NCBI GenBank assembly: GCA_965153455.1
Contig: OZ234504.1
Location: 9,300,001 to 9,364,000 of the forward strand
Length of the DNA: 64,000 nucleotides
Origin: Sphagnum compactum
Taxonomy: Eukaryota; Bryophyta; Sphagnopsida; Sphagnales
Direction: 5' to 3'
The notes under the pieces were generated by a model. It had not been told where the DNA came from, ran no database searches, and saw only the letters and a program-made list of their open reading frames with translations. Within the stretch, counting starts at the first letter, position 1, and every line of letters begins with the position of its first letter. Below, one piece after another: positions 47,760 through 61,000 of this stretch. Position numbers and translations under genes: made by a program.

Positions 47760-49810
47760 AAATGGATTTGAAAGAAGGCATTGCTTTGCCATGAAACAAA
47801 GACGAAAAGTTCATGGAGCCTAGACCCTGAGTATTGGTTTCATGCCTTTGCCATTTGTAGCACTTAGGTTAGTTGCCTCTTTGGTCTTATGTACATATGG
47901 AGTTATCGTGCAAATTGAGTGTATGTTGAGATTATTGTAGTATCTTTTCAAGTTTGACAATAATTAAATTATTTTTGAGGAAATGTCAACTTCTATAAAA
48001 AAAATTGTTTATTTCTAATGTCAAAATTTAAAAAGATTACAAGGCAAGGCAAATAAATAAATAAATTGGAAACTTGGGATTTTTTTTATTAGTCTAGTCC
48101 CACCAATGTAATCTAATTATCCAATAATTGACAACAATTCTTTACCCTATAATTGGTAGAACATTATTTCTCCCCATTTTTGCAAAAATAAGAAATAATT
48201 TTTTTTTGTAAAAAGTCTTAATATGTTAGAGGTTCAAAGTGCAAAGAACCTGCCAATGAAGTTGGCTATATTTATTGCTGAAATTTCATAAATTATTAAA
48301 ATTTTTGCTGAAGTGAAATTTGAAAAATGTAACAATTATTTGACACCCGAGTCCCAAACATGAAAAGGTATTACAATAACAAAATTGATGACTATTTTCA
48401 ACACATTTTGTTTTGCAACCAAAGCCTAGGTAGGGTTTCAATGGCCCCTAACATAGGTAGCTAGCCCCATTTGTACTCTCATATTCAGCCCATATGTAGA
48501 CCACAGGTACCCTCTATGTAGTTCCTAACCTATGTAATTATCTAGGTAGCTCCTAAATAACCCTTCGGTAGACCCTAACCTAATTAGCCCCCTATCCAAA
48601 ATAGCCCCCTAATCTATGTGACCATAACCTAGGCATATTGTAGTGTGATTAGAAAAGAAACTATGGTGAGCACTTTTGAGGGTTCATCCTTAGTTTTGAG
48701 GAGTGATGGTCCTTTGGAAGACCTTACATACAGGTGAAACATGAGGATGAGTGACTAAAGGGAGACCCAAAGTGAGGTCCAAAGTAAGGATTACTATATG
48801 AATAACTTCATTGTATGGATATCAATTTCAAAATTTGAAAAATAAAGCAGTACATCAGTCCTCATTGCTTTAAGACAATAATTTACCAAGACAAGGAAAC
48901 TAGAAATGAAATGGTGCTATGTGGCATGAATTTGTTAAGACCATGAAAAATGCTTGTCCATTTTTGGAAAGATTCAAATTTGAAAAAAATAAAATAAAAA
49001 ATTGTGAAAATTTTGTTTTTAGCCAATGGGTTGGACATGGATGGGTTAACTAAAGTAAAGTTAACCCAGGGGTTTAGGGTTTAGTGATGGATTAACTAAA
49101 CTTGCACACTATTGAAATTTGCTAGCCTGCCCATGTACTGGATGTGGATGGATGAGCTTGTAGTACATTAAGGATTCCACATCATTAATTACAATCCTAA
49201 TCACGTGTTGTTGTGTCTATTAATTGGTTGTGGGTGCATCCAAAGTTCAAAGGTATTACATTACATGTCCAAGAGATGTTTTGTGAGAGCAATGGGCCAA
49301 AATGTGAACTTCACTTTCTTGCACTTAAAAGATAAGAGTTGTTGGGTTTTGGGTTTTAAGGCATGTGGGTAAATGGTGCTTAATGGTTAGCAATCAACCA
49401 GAGTGGGTAATTCAGACATTAGAGTGTGAGCAACACAACACAGGCAAGAATGAAGATGTGGCACTTGGGAAGAAATGGAAATAACCTTAAGAAAACGAAA
49501 GCAAAAAGACTTCATAGAACAAAATCGAAGAATTGAACAACTCAAGGGACTAAGTGCTGGCACCCATTTGTTGAAGTGAAATAAAGAGTGGGTGGAATTT
49601 GGATTTGGGTGCGAACAATGTTGTTCACAGAAATGGGTTTGATTGATTTTCAATGACAAGAGCTGCTCAACAACTATGAAGATGAGATTTGATGAATAGC
49701 TCTTTGTCATTGAAAGGTGGCTGTTTCTTTTTCAATGGTACTTGTTCTTCTAGTGGAAAGAGATCAACTTCTATCCTCAAGTTAGCAATTTTCTTGATTT
49801 GGTGATGAAG
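45157..49810. other. AT-rich intergenic DNA, no gene seen
   Basis: Mostly AT-rich with short random frames. Simple features are an (AT)n run at 47717-47755 and a stretch at 48430-48630 where CCTAACCTATGTA / TAGGTAGCTCCTA-like phrases recur. No domain or splice pattern was recognised. Confidence 0.5.
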
Positions 49811-50036
49811 CTAAGTATGCACTGCCAGCAACTTTGATGTCAAGTACCGCTTTATGATCATCACCAGTGCCTTATGATCATCACTTTCACTCAAATCACA
49901 GAACTTCTGTTGCTTTCTCTTTTCTGTGTCATCGACATGAGAGTCATCTTTGAACAATCCACATTCAAACTCAATAGCCTGAATCCATAGCGATAAACAT
50001 TCAGAATTAACATAGTTGATCAACAATTTCTGCAAT
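49811..50036 (-). CDS. possible C-terminal exon of an unidentified gene
   Basis: On the minus strand, after a TTACATTGCAG acceptor-like site, a frame runs KLLINYVNSECLSLWIQAIE through CGLFKDDSHVDDTEKRKQQK and KALVMIIKRYLTSKLLAVHT to a stop. Composition looks like normal protein (mixed charged and hydrophobic), unlike the surrounding AT-rich frames. No family is recognised and no upstream partner exon was found, so it may be a lone exon relic. Confidence 0.25.
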
Positions 50037-50539
50037 GTAAAACCCATTTTTCCCGCTATGTTTCATGACAATGTTCTGACATCAAAACACACCCAACAGA
50101 GAAATCGATTGATAGCACCAGCTTTAGATGACTCTTTAACCCCACATACTGTACAATTTCCTTATGATTTGCTCAAATGCTCACAATGTACCTCAATGTG
50201 CCAGTATACAGACTAAGACCTTCAAGTCTTGTTTTATGTTTGTGACAAGAGTTTTTTGACACAAATAAATGGCAAGCGTTTTCTGCGGAGTGAGACCTCA
50301 TTAAGTCTCATGGCTTTCATTTGCAGGCACTGTTGAGCTCTCATAATTAGATCAGCTTGCCAGTGAAGGTTTTTGTTCAATTGTATCACAACAGCATGGC
50401 ATATAACATATCATGTTTGCATATATTCCAATCTATGCATTAATCTCTTCCCAATTTTCTGAACAAACTTTCCACTTCCATGGTGAGAATAATTTTAGAC
50501 TTCCATGGGTGGGAATTTAAAACTATTGAAAAATTGCAA

Positions 50540-50844
50540 CCTGTGATGCAGGTTTCTGGAGAGGTAGAAGAAAGAAAAGTTACAACCCAACACCTGCCAC
50601 AGCAACCATGGGATCAGCATGCTAAGAAGCATTGGAGCTTCTATTGCGGTAGAAGCTTGCATTTTATGTGCATCAAAGTGAGGAGATCTCTGGAGAATGT
50701 AAGTGGTGCGATGCTCGAGCTTACTCTAAGCGGCTGTATATATATGTTATACCACTGGAGCATGGCAATCCAGCCCACATTTTACGCACGTACCATGTTC
50801 ATAATCCAGCTCCAATGGCTCCTGCACTCAAGGCACAAACTTTA
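50540..50844 (+). pseudogene. unidentified gene fragment ending at MITE copy B
   Basis: A frame in 50668-50844 reads HQSEEISGECKWCDARAYSK, then LYIYVIPLEHGNPAHILRTY and a proline-rich end. An overlapping frame upstream reads HLPQQPWDQHAKKHWSFYCG. Paired cysteines and balanced composition suggest a former coding exon with a frameshift between the parts. Its 3' end is exactly where the MITE begins. Family not recognised. Confidence 0.3.
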
Positions 50845-51234
50845 GAGTTATCTGTAAAGTCACACGATTAGGGGGTGAGAATGGCCAGTTTCGGCATAAT
50901 AGGGCATCAAATGCGTAATTGGAGATGAAAATTTTATAGAACGAAATAACTGGGATTCAAACTAGTTTTTCGAACTGAGTTTCATCCTGTCTTTGCTTTT
51001 TCCTCAGCGCCTCCACTGCTGCTATGTACATATGTTTTCACTGCTCCGACATTACTTGTACAACTACTATAATTACTCTTCAACCTTGTGCATGAAATGC
51101 TGAGTTTCAGCATTTCATACTGAGATTTAATAAAATTTCTTTACATGGCGGATAGGCTACCACTGAAAGAGGGGATAGGAGGTGAAAGCAGGCCCAAAGA
51201 CAGGATGAAGACAGGGTGACTTTACAGATAACTC
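50845..51234. mobile_element. Stowaway/Tc1-mariner-like MITE, copy B (390 bp)
   Basis: The same family as copy A. The terminal inverted repeat GAGTTATCTGTAAAGTCAC (50845-50863) matches the complement of 51216-51234 exactly. TA flanks both ends (50843-50844 and 51235-51236). The interior parallels copy A (CGATTAGGGG, GGCCAGTTTCGGCAT, TGAGTTTCATCCTGTCTTT) with indels. Confidence 0.9.
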
Positions 51235-51236
51235 TA

Positions 51237-54200
51237 TTGCCAACAGAGACACTACTAGCTCATCAAGATGGCGTGGAAACACAAGAAAAAACATGCTTGC
51301 AAATTCAGTTTAAAAAAACACACACATAAATGAAAACCATATCAAAATATCTCCAAGAAGACTTCAGAATTTAATTTTAGTTTTTTGCAACAATTTCAAA
51401 ACACACTTCGCTAAACAAGCATAAAAACAGAACCGCACTACCTACTAATCCCAAAACTCTGAACCTGATTTTGTGAAGCACAGAACCACATCTCTGTGTC
51501 CATGAGCATGAAACACATTAACATCAATATTTGGACGGAAATGAAGCTTTTTGTCTTGTGGATGAAAATCATTCGTCCTGGATGAAATTATTCTTTTCGT
51601 GGATGATTTCATTGGGACCAGCCTACATCCATCTGGGTACCGTCACAAAAAAGCTGCAGGGGGGGGGTGGGCTATAACTAGGGTGTAATGAGTAGCACCT
51701 ATGGGACCACCACCTATAGGTCCTTTAGGGTGCCGAGTCAGGTTATGGGCTTGCCATGTGAGCAAAAGGGGCAGCCGACCCCACCATTCATCCGGTCCCT
51801 ACCTTTTCCAGGCTTTTTTGGATTTGGGGTTTCGAGATTTTTAACTTTAAAATTAAATTAAATTAATTTTATCAGTTAATATCTTTATTCATTTTAATAA
51901 ATAATTATAAATACAGAAGGTTCAAGACCCAATTTTCACGAAATTTTGGGTTGTTTGGGGAGGTACTTGTGGGGCCAATTTCATTAGGCTACGTTATTTT
52001 ATTTTATTTTATTTTGCAAACTTACATACCATTTTTATTAGGGACAATGTTTTTTTAGTACAGGCCTATTTGATCAAGGAAGATGGAAATGTGCTTTTTT
52101 GTGGTCATGTGATTTAGGGTGTTTGATTTGTTCTTTTGTGAGTTTCATTTGAGTCAAAGCATGCAATTATCTCTCTTTTGCAAGCGTTTGTTCAATTAGG
52201 TTATTTTCATAATGCTCTTTTGCAAGTGTTTGTTTTGAATTAGGGTATTTTGATCATTTTTTGGGTGCAGGTTTGTTTTGAATTAAGGCATTTTGATCAT
52301 GTTCCTTTGCAAATGTTTTTGTTTTGATTGGCATATTATGGTAATGCTCTAAACTGCAAATTCCAATGGATTAGGGTAATAGACAAGTTTTTTCTTTTTG
52401 CAAAGTGCCAATTGATTAGGGTAATAGATATAAAACTCTTTACTATTGTTGACGATATTGCATTTATGTTCTACATTTTCTTGTTCTCCCCCCCCTTTTT
52501 TTCTTCTTTCTTTTTCCTATTACCAGCTAACTTGACTCCTCCCCCATTGTGTAGTAGTAATTGTAAGATTAGGGTTTGTATGAGTGGCGAATGAACAATT
52601 TTGTATAAGTAGTTGCAAATCATGGTTAGAGTCATGGCCTCCTTGCAATTGGTTATATGAGAGTAGGAAAAGTCTTTTTTTTGGGTTGTTTATTTGTTGT
52701 AGGAAGACAATTCCGTGTGTACAAGGTTCCAACCTTTCAATATTCATGGGTTTAGCTTCGACAAGTGTCTTTGGAATCATATAATCTCATAATTTGTGTG
52801 AATCTTTTTATGTGCAACTATGTTAATTATCAATAGAGTTCGACAACACCAATTTAGTAGCATACGACAACTTTGTTGGCAAACTTTGTATCCCTTTTTG
52901 GGGGTACATTAACCTCCGCACATATATGTATTGCATGTGTGCCGAAATTGGAGCTAACCTTGAAAATGTTCATTGAACACACAATATACTCTTAATCCAT
53001 GCTATATGCATGCAAGGTGGGAATCCACCCAAGCCTGTTGGCAAAATTGCCACTTTTTTTTTCCCAATGATACAAAGCTGGTGGAGGTCAAGGTTTTTCT
53101 TTGTGGAATGAGTGGCCATGTTGAGAAGGAGCGGAATATGATTTTCGTAACAACATTAGAATACCCAAGCATCTCATCCTTTGTGATCACATGGGGGTAT
53201 GATGCAACCTAAGTAGAAATTTGAGTACATTAGAAGCTATTCCATATGAAAAGAAAATACAAAAATAAAGAGTCTCCCGACAAAATTAAATCTATTTTGG
53301 TGAAATCTATCCCAATAATTATTGTTACCATTGTGTAAGTGATAATCTCAAAGCACAAGAATCCCCAATACCAACAAGCCCATGGGCATTGCACCCCTAT
53401 CCCAATGTCTTGCTAAGGGTTGATATGTTTCCATATGGATTACCAACTAGCCCAATAGGACCTTGGATATCCTTGTGGAAGCAATATTGTTAGGTGTATC
53501 CATTTTGCCAACAAGAGCTAAACCCACCCCTCGCCCTTGGCTAGGCTTAGCCCCTTGTCTTCTATTTGACAGTCCACCTCAATGAAGGCATAATTAATAA
53601 CAAAGACAATCTTTTAAATACAATATAACTAAAAATGAATCCATGTTATAATACTTCTTGCATAAAACATGTGGCACTCACACAAATTAATTACTCTTTT
53701 TTTATGTCAAAGTAACAAGGCTTCACAAGAATGACAACAATATCAAAATACAAGGGGAAATATAAGATGAAGAAAATCAATATTACTATTTTTTAGAGAG
53801 GCCACCATAAAGATGAAACGCGATAGTGGATGACTTTGGACATCAATCATCCAACATAATCAAGTTCATCTTTTTGATAATTCATCTAGTCAATATGATA
53901 ACATTCATCTCAAAATAAACTCACATGTTTGGGTAAATTCCACCTATTTTTTGTGGTTTTTTGACATTTTGAAATTCATCACATGCATTTTGAATTTTAA
54001 TTATATACAATATTAGCTATTTAAAAAAACATTTTGAGAAGAAGTAAAGACTTGAATGTGTCCTTTTGCTTGTAAAATTGATCAACCTAAGATTGAATTT
54101 TCGTTTTATAGACAACTAGCCTTATAAGAGCCAATTAAACTTTGCTAAACCCCACACTTGGCCTTCAGTTTGTGGGTTCCACATGGGTTCCTTAACCCTA

Positions 54201-56298
54201 TGAGGCCTAGGACCCAATTAGGCCTAACCACAACCGACAATTGATCTTGTCTATTCAAAACAAATTCACATGACTCTTACATCAAATTTTTTAAATACAA
54301 AGGCAATCAAGTTTTTCATATACAAACAAATTGACTATTTTCCTTAATTGGGTATCCAAAGAAAGGGTTCAAAATTTACACACACTTGGAGTATTTTTTT
54401 GGATGCGGAGGGAAGGGAACTAGATGATTATAAACATCCTTCATCCATGTCCTTCTTCCTTGTTCCACTTCCTTGTAATTGAGTTGTGCAAGTTTACATC
54501 AAAGTGACAAAATTCCGATATCAAAACTTAAGGTTAGCTTACCCGATGGGCTCGGCTTATGTTTGTTAAATTGTGGATGATTGAATGAGACGAATGAACA
54601 AACTCCCATGTTATTGGCCACCTTCATGGGGAGTGCATTGACTCCCCCCACTCCCCTCACTCAAGGTCCGGTGAATAATAGTTTGAAATGGTTTCATCAT
54701 AAGAATTGCCCGTGCTTCCTAAATGACATTTTTTCTTGCATTGGGAGGCGGTGGACGATGGTGGCATCAGCTTGGGTAGTTTACGAAGGAATAAGGATAA
54801 TCTCATTTGTAGTTGTTATCTCAAAAATTGGGGGGTCATCCATTCGCCGCATAATGTTGACAAAACTTGTTTTCGAGTCAACCGGAGGATGTCTTACGAG
54901 AGGGTAAATATTCTCCTTAGCCATGGACGGAAAAGCAAGGAATGAAAGAAAGCCGAATATCCGAACACATATATGTATGTATGTATGTATGTATGCCGGT
55001 GGGTGTGTGTGTGTGTGTGAAAATGTTTGTAATATTCCCCACAAGATTTGGGGGGGGGGGGGTTGGGTTTGACAACAGGTTTGAAGTGAATCCTTGCCAA
55101 AAATTCCCCTAAGTATCCCAGAATATGTGGCGGGATATTTTGTTCCTCGCCCATATAAGCCCATGCACTTAGAAGATGGTTTTCATAAATTTATTACAAG
55201 ATTTTTGTCTTATCTATCACACGTATAGATCAATAAATAAATAATAAGAATATTTATATATAAATTCTAAGGTAATATTATATAATCTGCGCCTCTCTAT
55301 ATTTTTCTTTGCAAGAATTTAAGTTCTCCATAGATGTGAAGCCAAACCATGTTGATGTTGGATTCCCTCAACAAGTGTAAGTTGCAATAGATTCTGGAGA
55401 GCATACTTACTATACACGGGCAAGTTGGCCCACCCACCATCCTCCATCGAGTCCTTTAAAAGAATTTAGGGTTTTAGCCCAACCCTAGAAGACATGAAGA
55501 CTTTTTTTAAAAAGGAAGAAGTGAATAGGTAGTGTGAAACATTCTTCACATCCAAATTTCACACTTTAATTGGGCTTCTTGTAGTGAAGGAAGAAATGCC
55601 AGCCCTTGAACCAGTTTGAGGATTTGGACGTCACCAAGTTTAGGGTTTGAAATGCTTGCTAACACAATGTTGCTCATGGGGTGTAGGAATAAAAACAAGT
55701 TAATTACTTCTCTCTAATTACCTCCTCTTCTCAATTACAAAAGTTTGACCTCTTGACCAAGCCCAAAAAATAGAAATAAAACAAAAATAAATAAAAAAAA
55801 TTAAATTAAAAATTAAAAAAGTCAACCTCTAGATTCAATCCAAAAGAAAATTCAATTTTAGACCTCTCAACCAAACAACCGTTGCCGTATTTTTGGCAGC
55901 TTTTTGGGCAATCTACTAGGTTCCCATGATGACATGGGATTCATAATCCCTTGTAAAGGCGGATTCATGGGTCCCCCAAAATTGTAACAACAAAAAAATA
56001 CCTATGATTGGAAGTTCAAATACATTCTACAGAATTTGGGAGGGAAGCAATCCTTTGCACCTAAGTATTAACAAAATTTAATCTTGTCAAAGGCCTTTTT
56101 CTATTTGACCTTGGTGGAGGAATCTAAAGGACAAAGGGCCCAAAATCCGAGTCCCTATTCTACACGGGACCCATACGTAGTGGCCCCAACTTTATTCCAA
56201 AGAATTTCAAAAATCCCATGCACCCAACCAGAGCTGATTTTCACCTTACCTCCCTATAAATAAATGTATGCCTTACAACAAGTGTCTTGTTCAAATAC
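51237..56298. other. AT-rich intergenic DNA with simple repeats
   Basis: No gene recognised. Contents are a G run near 51660; degenerate repeats of about 43 bp at 52171-52350 (TTTTGCAAGTGTTTGTTTTG, ATTAGGGTATTTTGATCAT); an (ATGT)n run at 54972-54995 followed by (GT)n to 55019; and a G13 run at 55050-55062. Open frames at 52520-52780, 52973-53212 and 54581-54945 lack recognisable domains. Confidence 0.5.
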
Positions 56299-57484
56299 TA
56301 GTGTTGGGTGGGTATTTGATTGACCTTTGGGTATTTCCCCTTATTACCCCCAGTACATATGTATATGACCACTTGGTGTTGTTTTTTTAAAAACCTGGTC
56401 CCGCCTCCTGCCTGGGCATTTCAAAAAGTTTGCTACCTGCCCCCACCTCACAATCAGAACTTTTATAAATTCAAATACTCAGAACCACACCCAACCCAAG
56501 GGGAAAAAGATGCAGAGGGTATCTACCAAAAACTTGGATTCCTACCCTTTTTAATACCCTTTATTAGGGTTAGGGTTTTTGGTTTTAGGTTTTTGGTTTT
56601 CATGTCTCATTCACTATTTGTGTTTGCTTTCCTTCTTTGCACTCTGCAACTTGCATTGTTCACCTTGAGCTTTCATGTCTCTTTCACTTTCTGCATTCAC
56701 TTTTTGCCACTATAGCTTGCATTGTTCATGACTTGAGCTTTTTGTTACATTGTGTCATCAAACAAGTGAATGTGACTATTAGCTGCAGAGCTTTTTAAGA
56801 TGAATGTCAAATCTTTTTCTAAGGAGCATGGCGAGTATAGAACCTATTGAACTACAAGAAAGTAAATGCTTAAAAAACTTTGCAACTTCTTTACATGCTT
56901 GCACACTATTTTTGTTTTTGTTTTTTGGACCATATCTTTTGCATTGGTGAGAAGTTACACACTTCGGTGAAATTTGCACAAGTGCATTGGGAGAGGAAGA
57001 AGGCTATTGTTTTTGACATTTTTGTTGATTATAGAGACTTTGAATGTTTTTGGTTTTTGATTATGAAGTTTCATTATTCATCATGTTTCATTGATTCATT
57101 TGTCTTACACCTTGTTGCTACTTACGTTTATGTTTTGTTGTAAGGCACATTTGTGAAACAAGGGTGGGAGAAGTTATTTTTCCTTGCCCACTTTGGACAA
57201 CTGTTGTGTTCACTCATCTTCTCATTTGCTATCTATTCATCTACTCCGTTGGTCTACGCCAAGTAACCAAACTTTGCTTCTACATTTTATCCTTTTCGTT
57301 TCTACTTGAAGGTGTGTTATGCAAGTGGGGAAAGACCTTGAAGAGTCTACCTAAACAACTCTACCATCTACTCTCTAAATTCAAAACCTTAAACTGTCAC
57401 ATTTTCCTTGTTGTTGTTGAGCTTAAGGTTTAGGAAAATTTCCAATAAATTCACAAGTTTTTTTGTTTTTCTTGTGTTGGTTTC

Positions 57485-59880
57485 TTGTTGAATCTGGTGA
57501 TGGTTTCTTTTTCATGCCCTATCATGAGTGTTCATGACATTAGTTTTAATGAAGAAGTCCCTTTAATTTCTGCAAGGTATGGCAGCAACAATATTGGCAA
57601 TGTACAAGTTGCACGGGAAGGTGGGGAATTAAAGATTCCAAGAGTTATTAATGTTGGCAAGGATGATTTAGATGCATACATCATTGACATGCACTTGAAA
57701 AATTTGTGACAACAAAGACTTCTTTGGAAGCCACACTATCGCACTTCACTCACCTGATCATTTTTCATGGTGAACAATAACCAATACATGGATCTAGATC
57801 ATAACAAAATCATGAGATGCATAATTTGCCATGTTGATTATCTTGGTTTTGATATCATGGCCATGTGGACCGAGTGCAAAACAAGATTGATTACATACCA
57901 TAAAACTAATGGCATAACAACCATGAAAAACCATGTTGATGTTAACCATTTTGCCTTGATGAGAAAGTTGGCAAAAGATTTAACCATTGTTTTGGCAAAA
58001 TTTCCACTTGATCGATAAGCTAACAAAAAGAAGGCACATGTCTCTCCATCCATAATATTTGGGTTTTTTCTTACAAAAAATAAATTTTAAAAAGATGAGC
58101 CAACACAGGTAGCCTATGAAGTCTGTTATTTGTGGTTAAGGGATTCTTGCCTATGAAGTGTTGAATCAATTTGGTTCCAAAGGTTGTCATATAGGTTGTG
58201 TCCACAAATTGTTTTCCCATTAAGGAAAGCTTTTGTTGAGAATGTCCTACCTAGCTTGGTAGAAAAAACCATGGTTATCTATGTGCAGTCTGCATTAGCT
58301 AGTTACTTGTCAACCACTTGCATATTTGATCTATGGATGTCAAAAGGAACGCATGACATCTTTGTTGCAATTGTAAACTTTATCTTTGACGATTGGGAGT
58401 CAAAGCATATGATTGTTGGCCTATTTGAGGTGACTAACACAAGCGACATGGTTATGGCTCCTAAATTATAGGAGTTACTGGAAATGTTTACTCTATTCGA
58501 TAAAATAATTGTTTATGTGAAAAATGAAAGGTCCAACTTGTAATAAAGTGCCCCAAATTCTATTGTATCATGCAATAGCTTAGGGTTGTTGGAGCCATTT
58601 GATAGTTCATGTGTTGGGCATGCACTTTTTTAATGTGTGTCAATATGCAATGACAAATGAAAAGGTGTTTGTCCATCTAAACTATGCATCTACAAAAGTT
58701 ATTCAAAGCGTTATCCATAATGCATTACATGGCCCAAAAAATCAAGCTAGAGTAGGCAAGCATGGGATAAGGCTTGCATTGATTTTGGATTAAAGCCTAG
58801 AAAATTGAACATGTCCTTGAAGACAAAGTAAAGGCTAATAAAATCTGATGTTTTTCTGAATTGTTTTTTGGATTTAAAATATAAATGCATTTGATGTGGT
58901 TTAATTTGGGTATAGTTTTGATTTATTTTTTCTATTGTTGATAATGTAGGTTTGCAAGTTAGGTATTGTTGTTTCAAGATGCCTTGACTTTCCAAAATGC
59001 TATTACATTATGTTATAGCAGTCAATTTGTGGCATTGCAAAGTCGTGTGCCTTCTCCACAAACATGGGTTGTATGTGAAAATTATATTTCCAATTATTTT
59101 TAGTTGTGTTTTGAACTAGAGTTGTGGACACTAGTTGCTTATGAATGCCTTATAATTTGTCATATCAACTTGTTAAAACATTTGAAAATAGTTGACCATC
59201 AAGCCTATTCTTGATAGCCTAGTTGAAAATGTGTTTGACTATGAGTTGAAGGAGCTCATGCGTTGAATAAAATAACAAATCTGAAAGGCTTTTCTACTCT
59301 TCATTTTTTTTGCATACAATCGATAAAAGAAAGGGCCATAATATGTTGGCTCTACTAATGCTTGATCCAAGGTTCAAAAGCATGGAGTTAATTACCATGT
59401 TTATGGGCCATGAAAATGTTATTCTTGTGTTTGTTGAGTACGATGAAAAATTGTTGCTACCTTTATTACTGGAAACAAATAAATTTTTGATGCCTGACAG
59501 GGTTGAAGCAGCTTCTAACCTTCATTCAAAAGGTGATTCTGAAGGTCTATTTCACACTACATTAACAATAGCATACACATACAAGGATATTGTGTGAAGG
59601 GAGCTTGTTGGGTTTCAGTGGGTTCCTATTAATGTAGAAGGCTGCAAGTGTGTATTATCTTGGTGGCACAAAGAAGAGCACAAGTTTCTAACCATTGTTC
59701 TTTTAATGTGTCATATTCTAGGCATCTTGGCTAGGCAAATTGAAACAAAATGTATTTTTCCCATTGTTGGAATCTTGATGGCACTTCATTGATGCCAATT
59801 GCAAACAAAAAATTTGGACAAGCTCATTTTTGTTGACAAAAACTGGCCATTTGATGTACAAATCAGTTGTATGAAATAAT
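57485..59880 (+). pseudogene. hAT transposase pseudogene (BED finger to C-terminal dimerisation region)
   Basis: Domain pieces occur in family order. The BED zinc finger is at about 57815-57945: CIICHVDYLG then HKTNGITTMKNHVDVNH. The catalytic-core signature at 58307-58400 reads STTCIFDLWMSKGTHDIFVA, DDWESKHMIVGLFE. A later core piece at 59310-59420 reads KRKGHNMLALLMLDPRFKSM. The C-terminal dimerisation region at about 59640-59860 shows WWHKEEHKF, ARQIETKCIFPIVGIL and NLDKLIFVDKNWPFD. Frameshifts and stop codons separate the pieces, so no full protein is made. It lies inside the inverted-repeat-bounded element. Confidence 0.85.
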
Positions 59881-60199
59881 TTAATTTTGCATCTACATGC
59901 GAAATGGTATTAGAATTTGACAACGGAATTGAAAGCTAAATTCCAAGATGAAGTTGATTGTGAAGATTTCTTAAACTTGAATGAATTTTCATTATTATTA
60001 TTTATGCAAGTGATTGTGATTAATAGGCTTGTCCGTGCTCTATTGACCTAATTGAAAATGATGATTTGAACCATCCATCAGAGTTTAAGATTTAGGTGAA
60101 TTCATCCATGATTCCACATCGTGAGGGGGTTGACATTGATTTCTTGGTGTTTTATTTAGGTATTGTTGGGGGTCTATTTCGTAGTTCTATCTTCTATGC

Positions 60200-61000
60200 C
60201 CATGTATATTCATTATGTCATATGTAATTTGTCTCTTTAATGTCTTTGGTCTACTCTTTTGAGTGTCTATAATTTGTTGGTTTTCAATCTACTCTCTTTG
60301 ATGTCTTTTATTTTCAATGTCTTTATTTTTACTTTTGTCTTCAATGCCTTCATTTTTTTTGTTTTTTGTCTTGTCTCCCCTCTTCTGTGTTTTTAGTCTT
60401 TAATTTAATTTTCAATCTTCTATATCTTATGTCTTATGTTTTCAATGACTCTTGTCTTGAATCTTAATCTGCTCTCTTTTGTGGTTTCAATCATTAATTT
60501 TTACTGTATTTTGTTTTCAGTCTTCTATCTCCCATTTGTGTGGCTTTAGTCTTCTATGTCAAGTCTATCTTATGTTTTCAAGGTCTTTTGTCTTGAGTTT
60601 TCATCTACTTTCTTATGTGTCTTTAATCTTCTATCCTTAGTGTCTTTTGTTTTTTAATTTTTGTCTCCCTTCTTTCGTTTTCAATCTTTAGTCTCTTCAA
60701 TCTATTGTCTTCATTGTCTTTTGTCTTGACTCTTCATCTGCCTTTTTTTTTATGTTTTTAGTCTTTTATCTTCAGTGGCTTCTGTTTTTTGTATTCTATC
60801 TCCCCTCTTTTTGTGTCTTTAGTCTTTAATCTTTAGTGTCTTTTGTATTTTCTATCTTATATCTTTAATGCCTTTTGTTTTAAGTCTTCATCTCCCTTCT
60901 TATATGTCTTTAGTCTTTAGTCTTCAATGTTTTAGATGTCTTTTGTTTTCAATGTCTTTTGTGTTGAATCTTCATTGTCATTTGCTTTTAGTGTTTGCTT
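60200..61000. repeat. degenerate TCTTTTGTCTTCAAT-type repeat tract
   Basis: About 800 bp of T-rich sequence in which GTCTTTAGTCTTCAATGTC, TCTTTTGTCTTGA and CTCCCTTCTT-like phrases recur at irregular intervals. It sits within the hAT element downstream of the transposase. Open frames here (60868-61259) reflect the composition. Confidence 0.65.
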
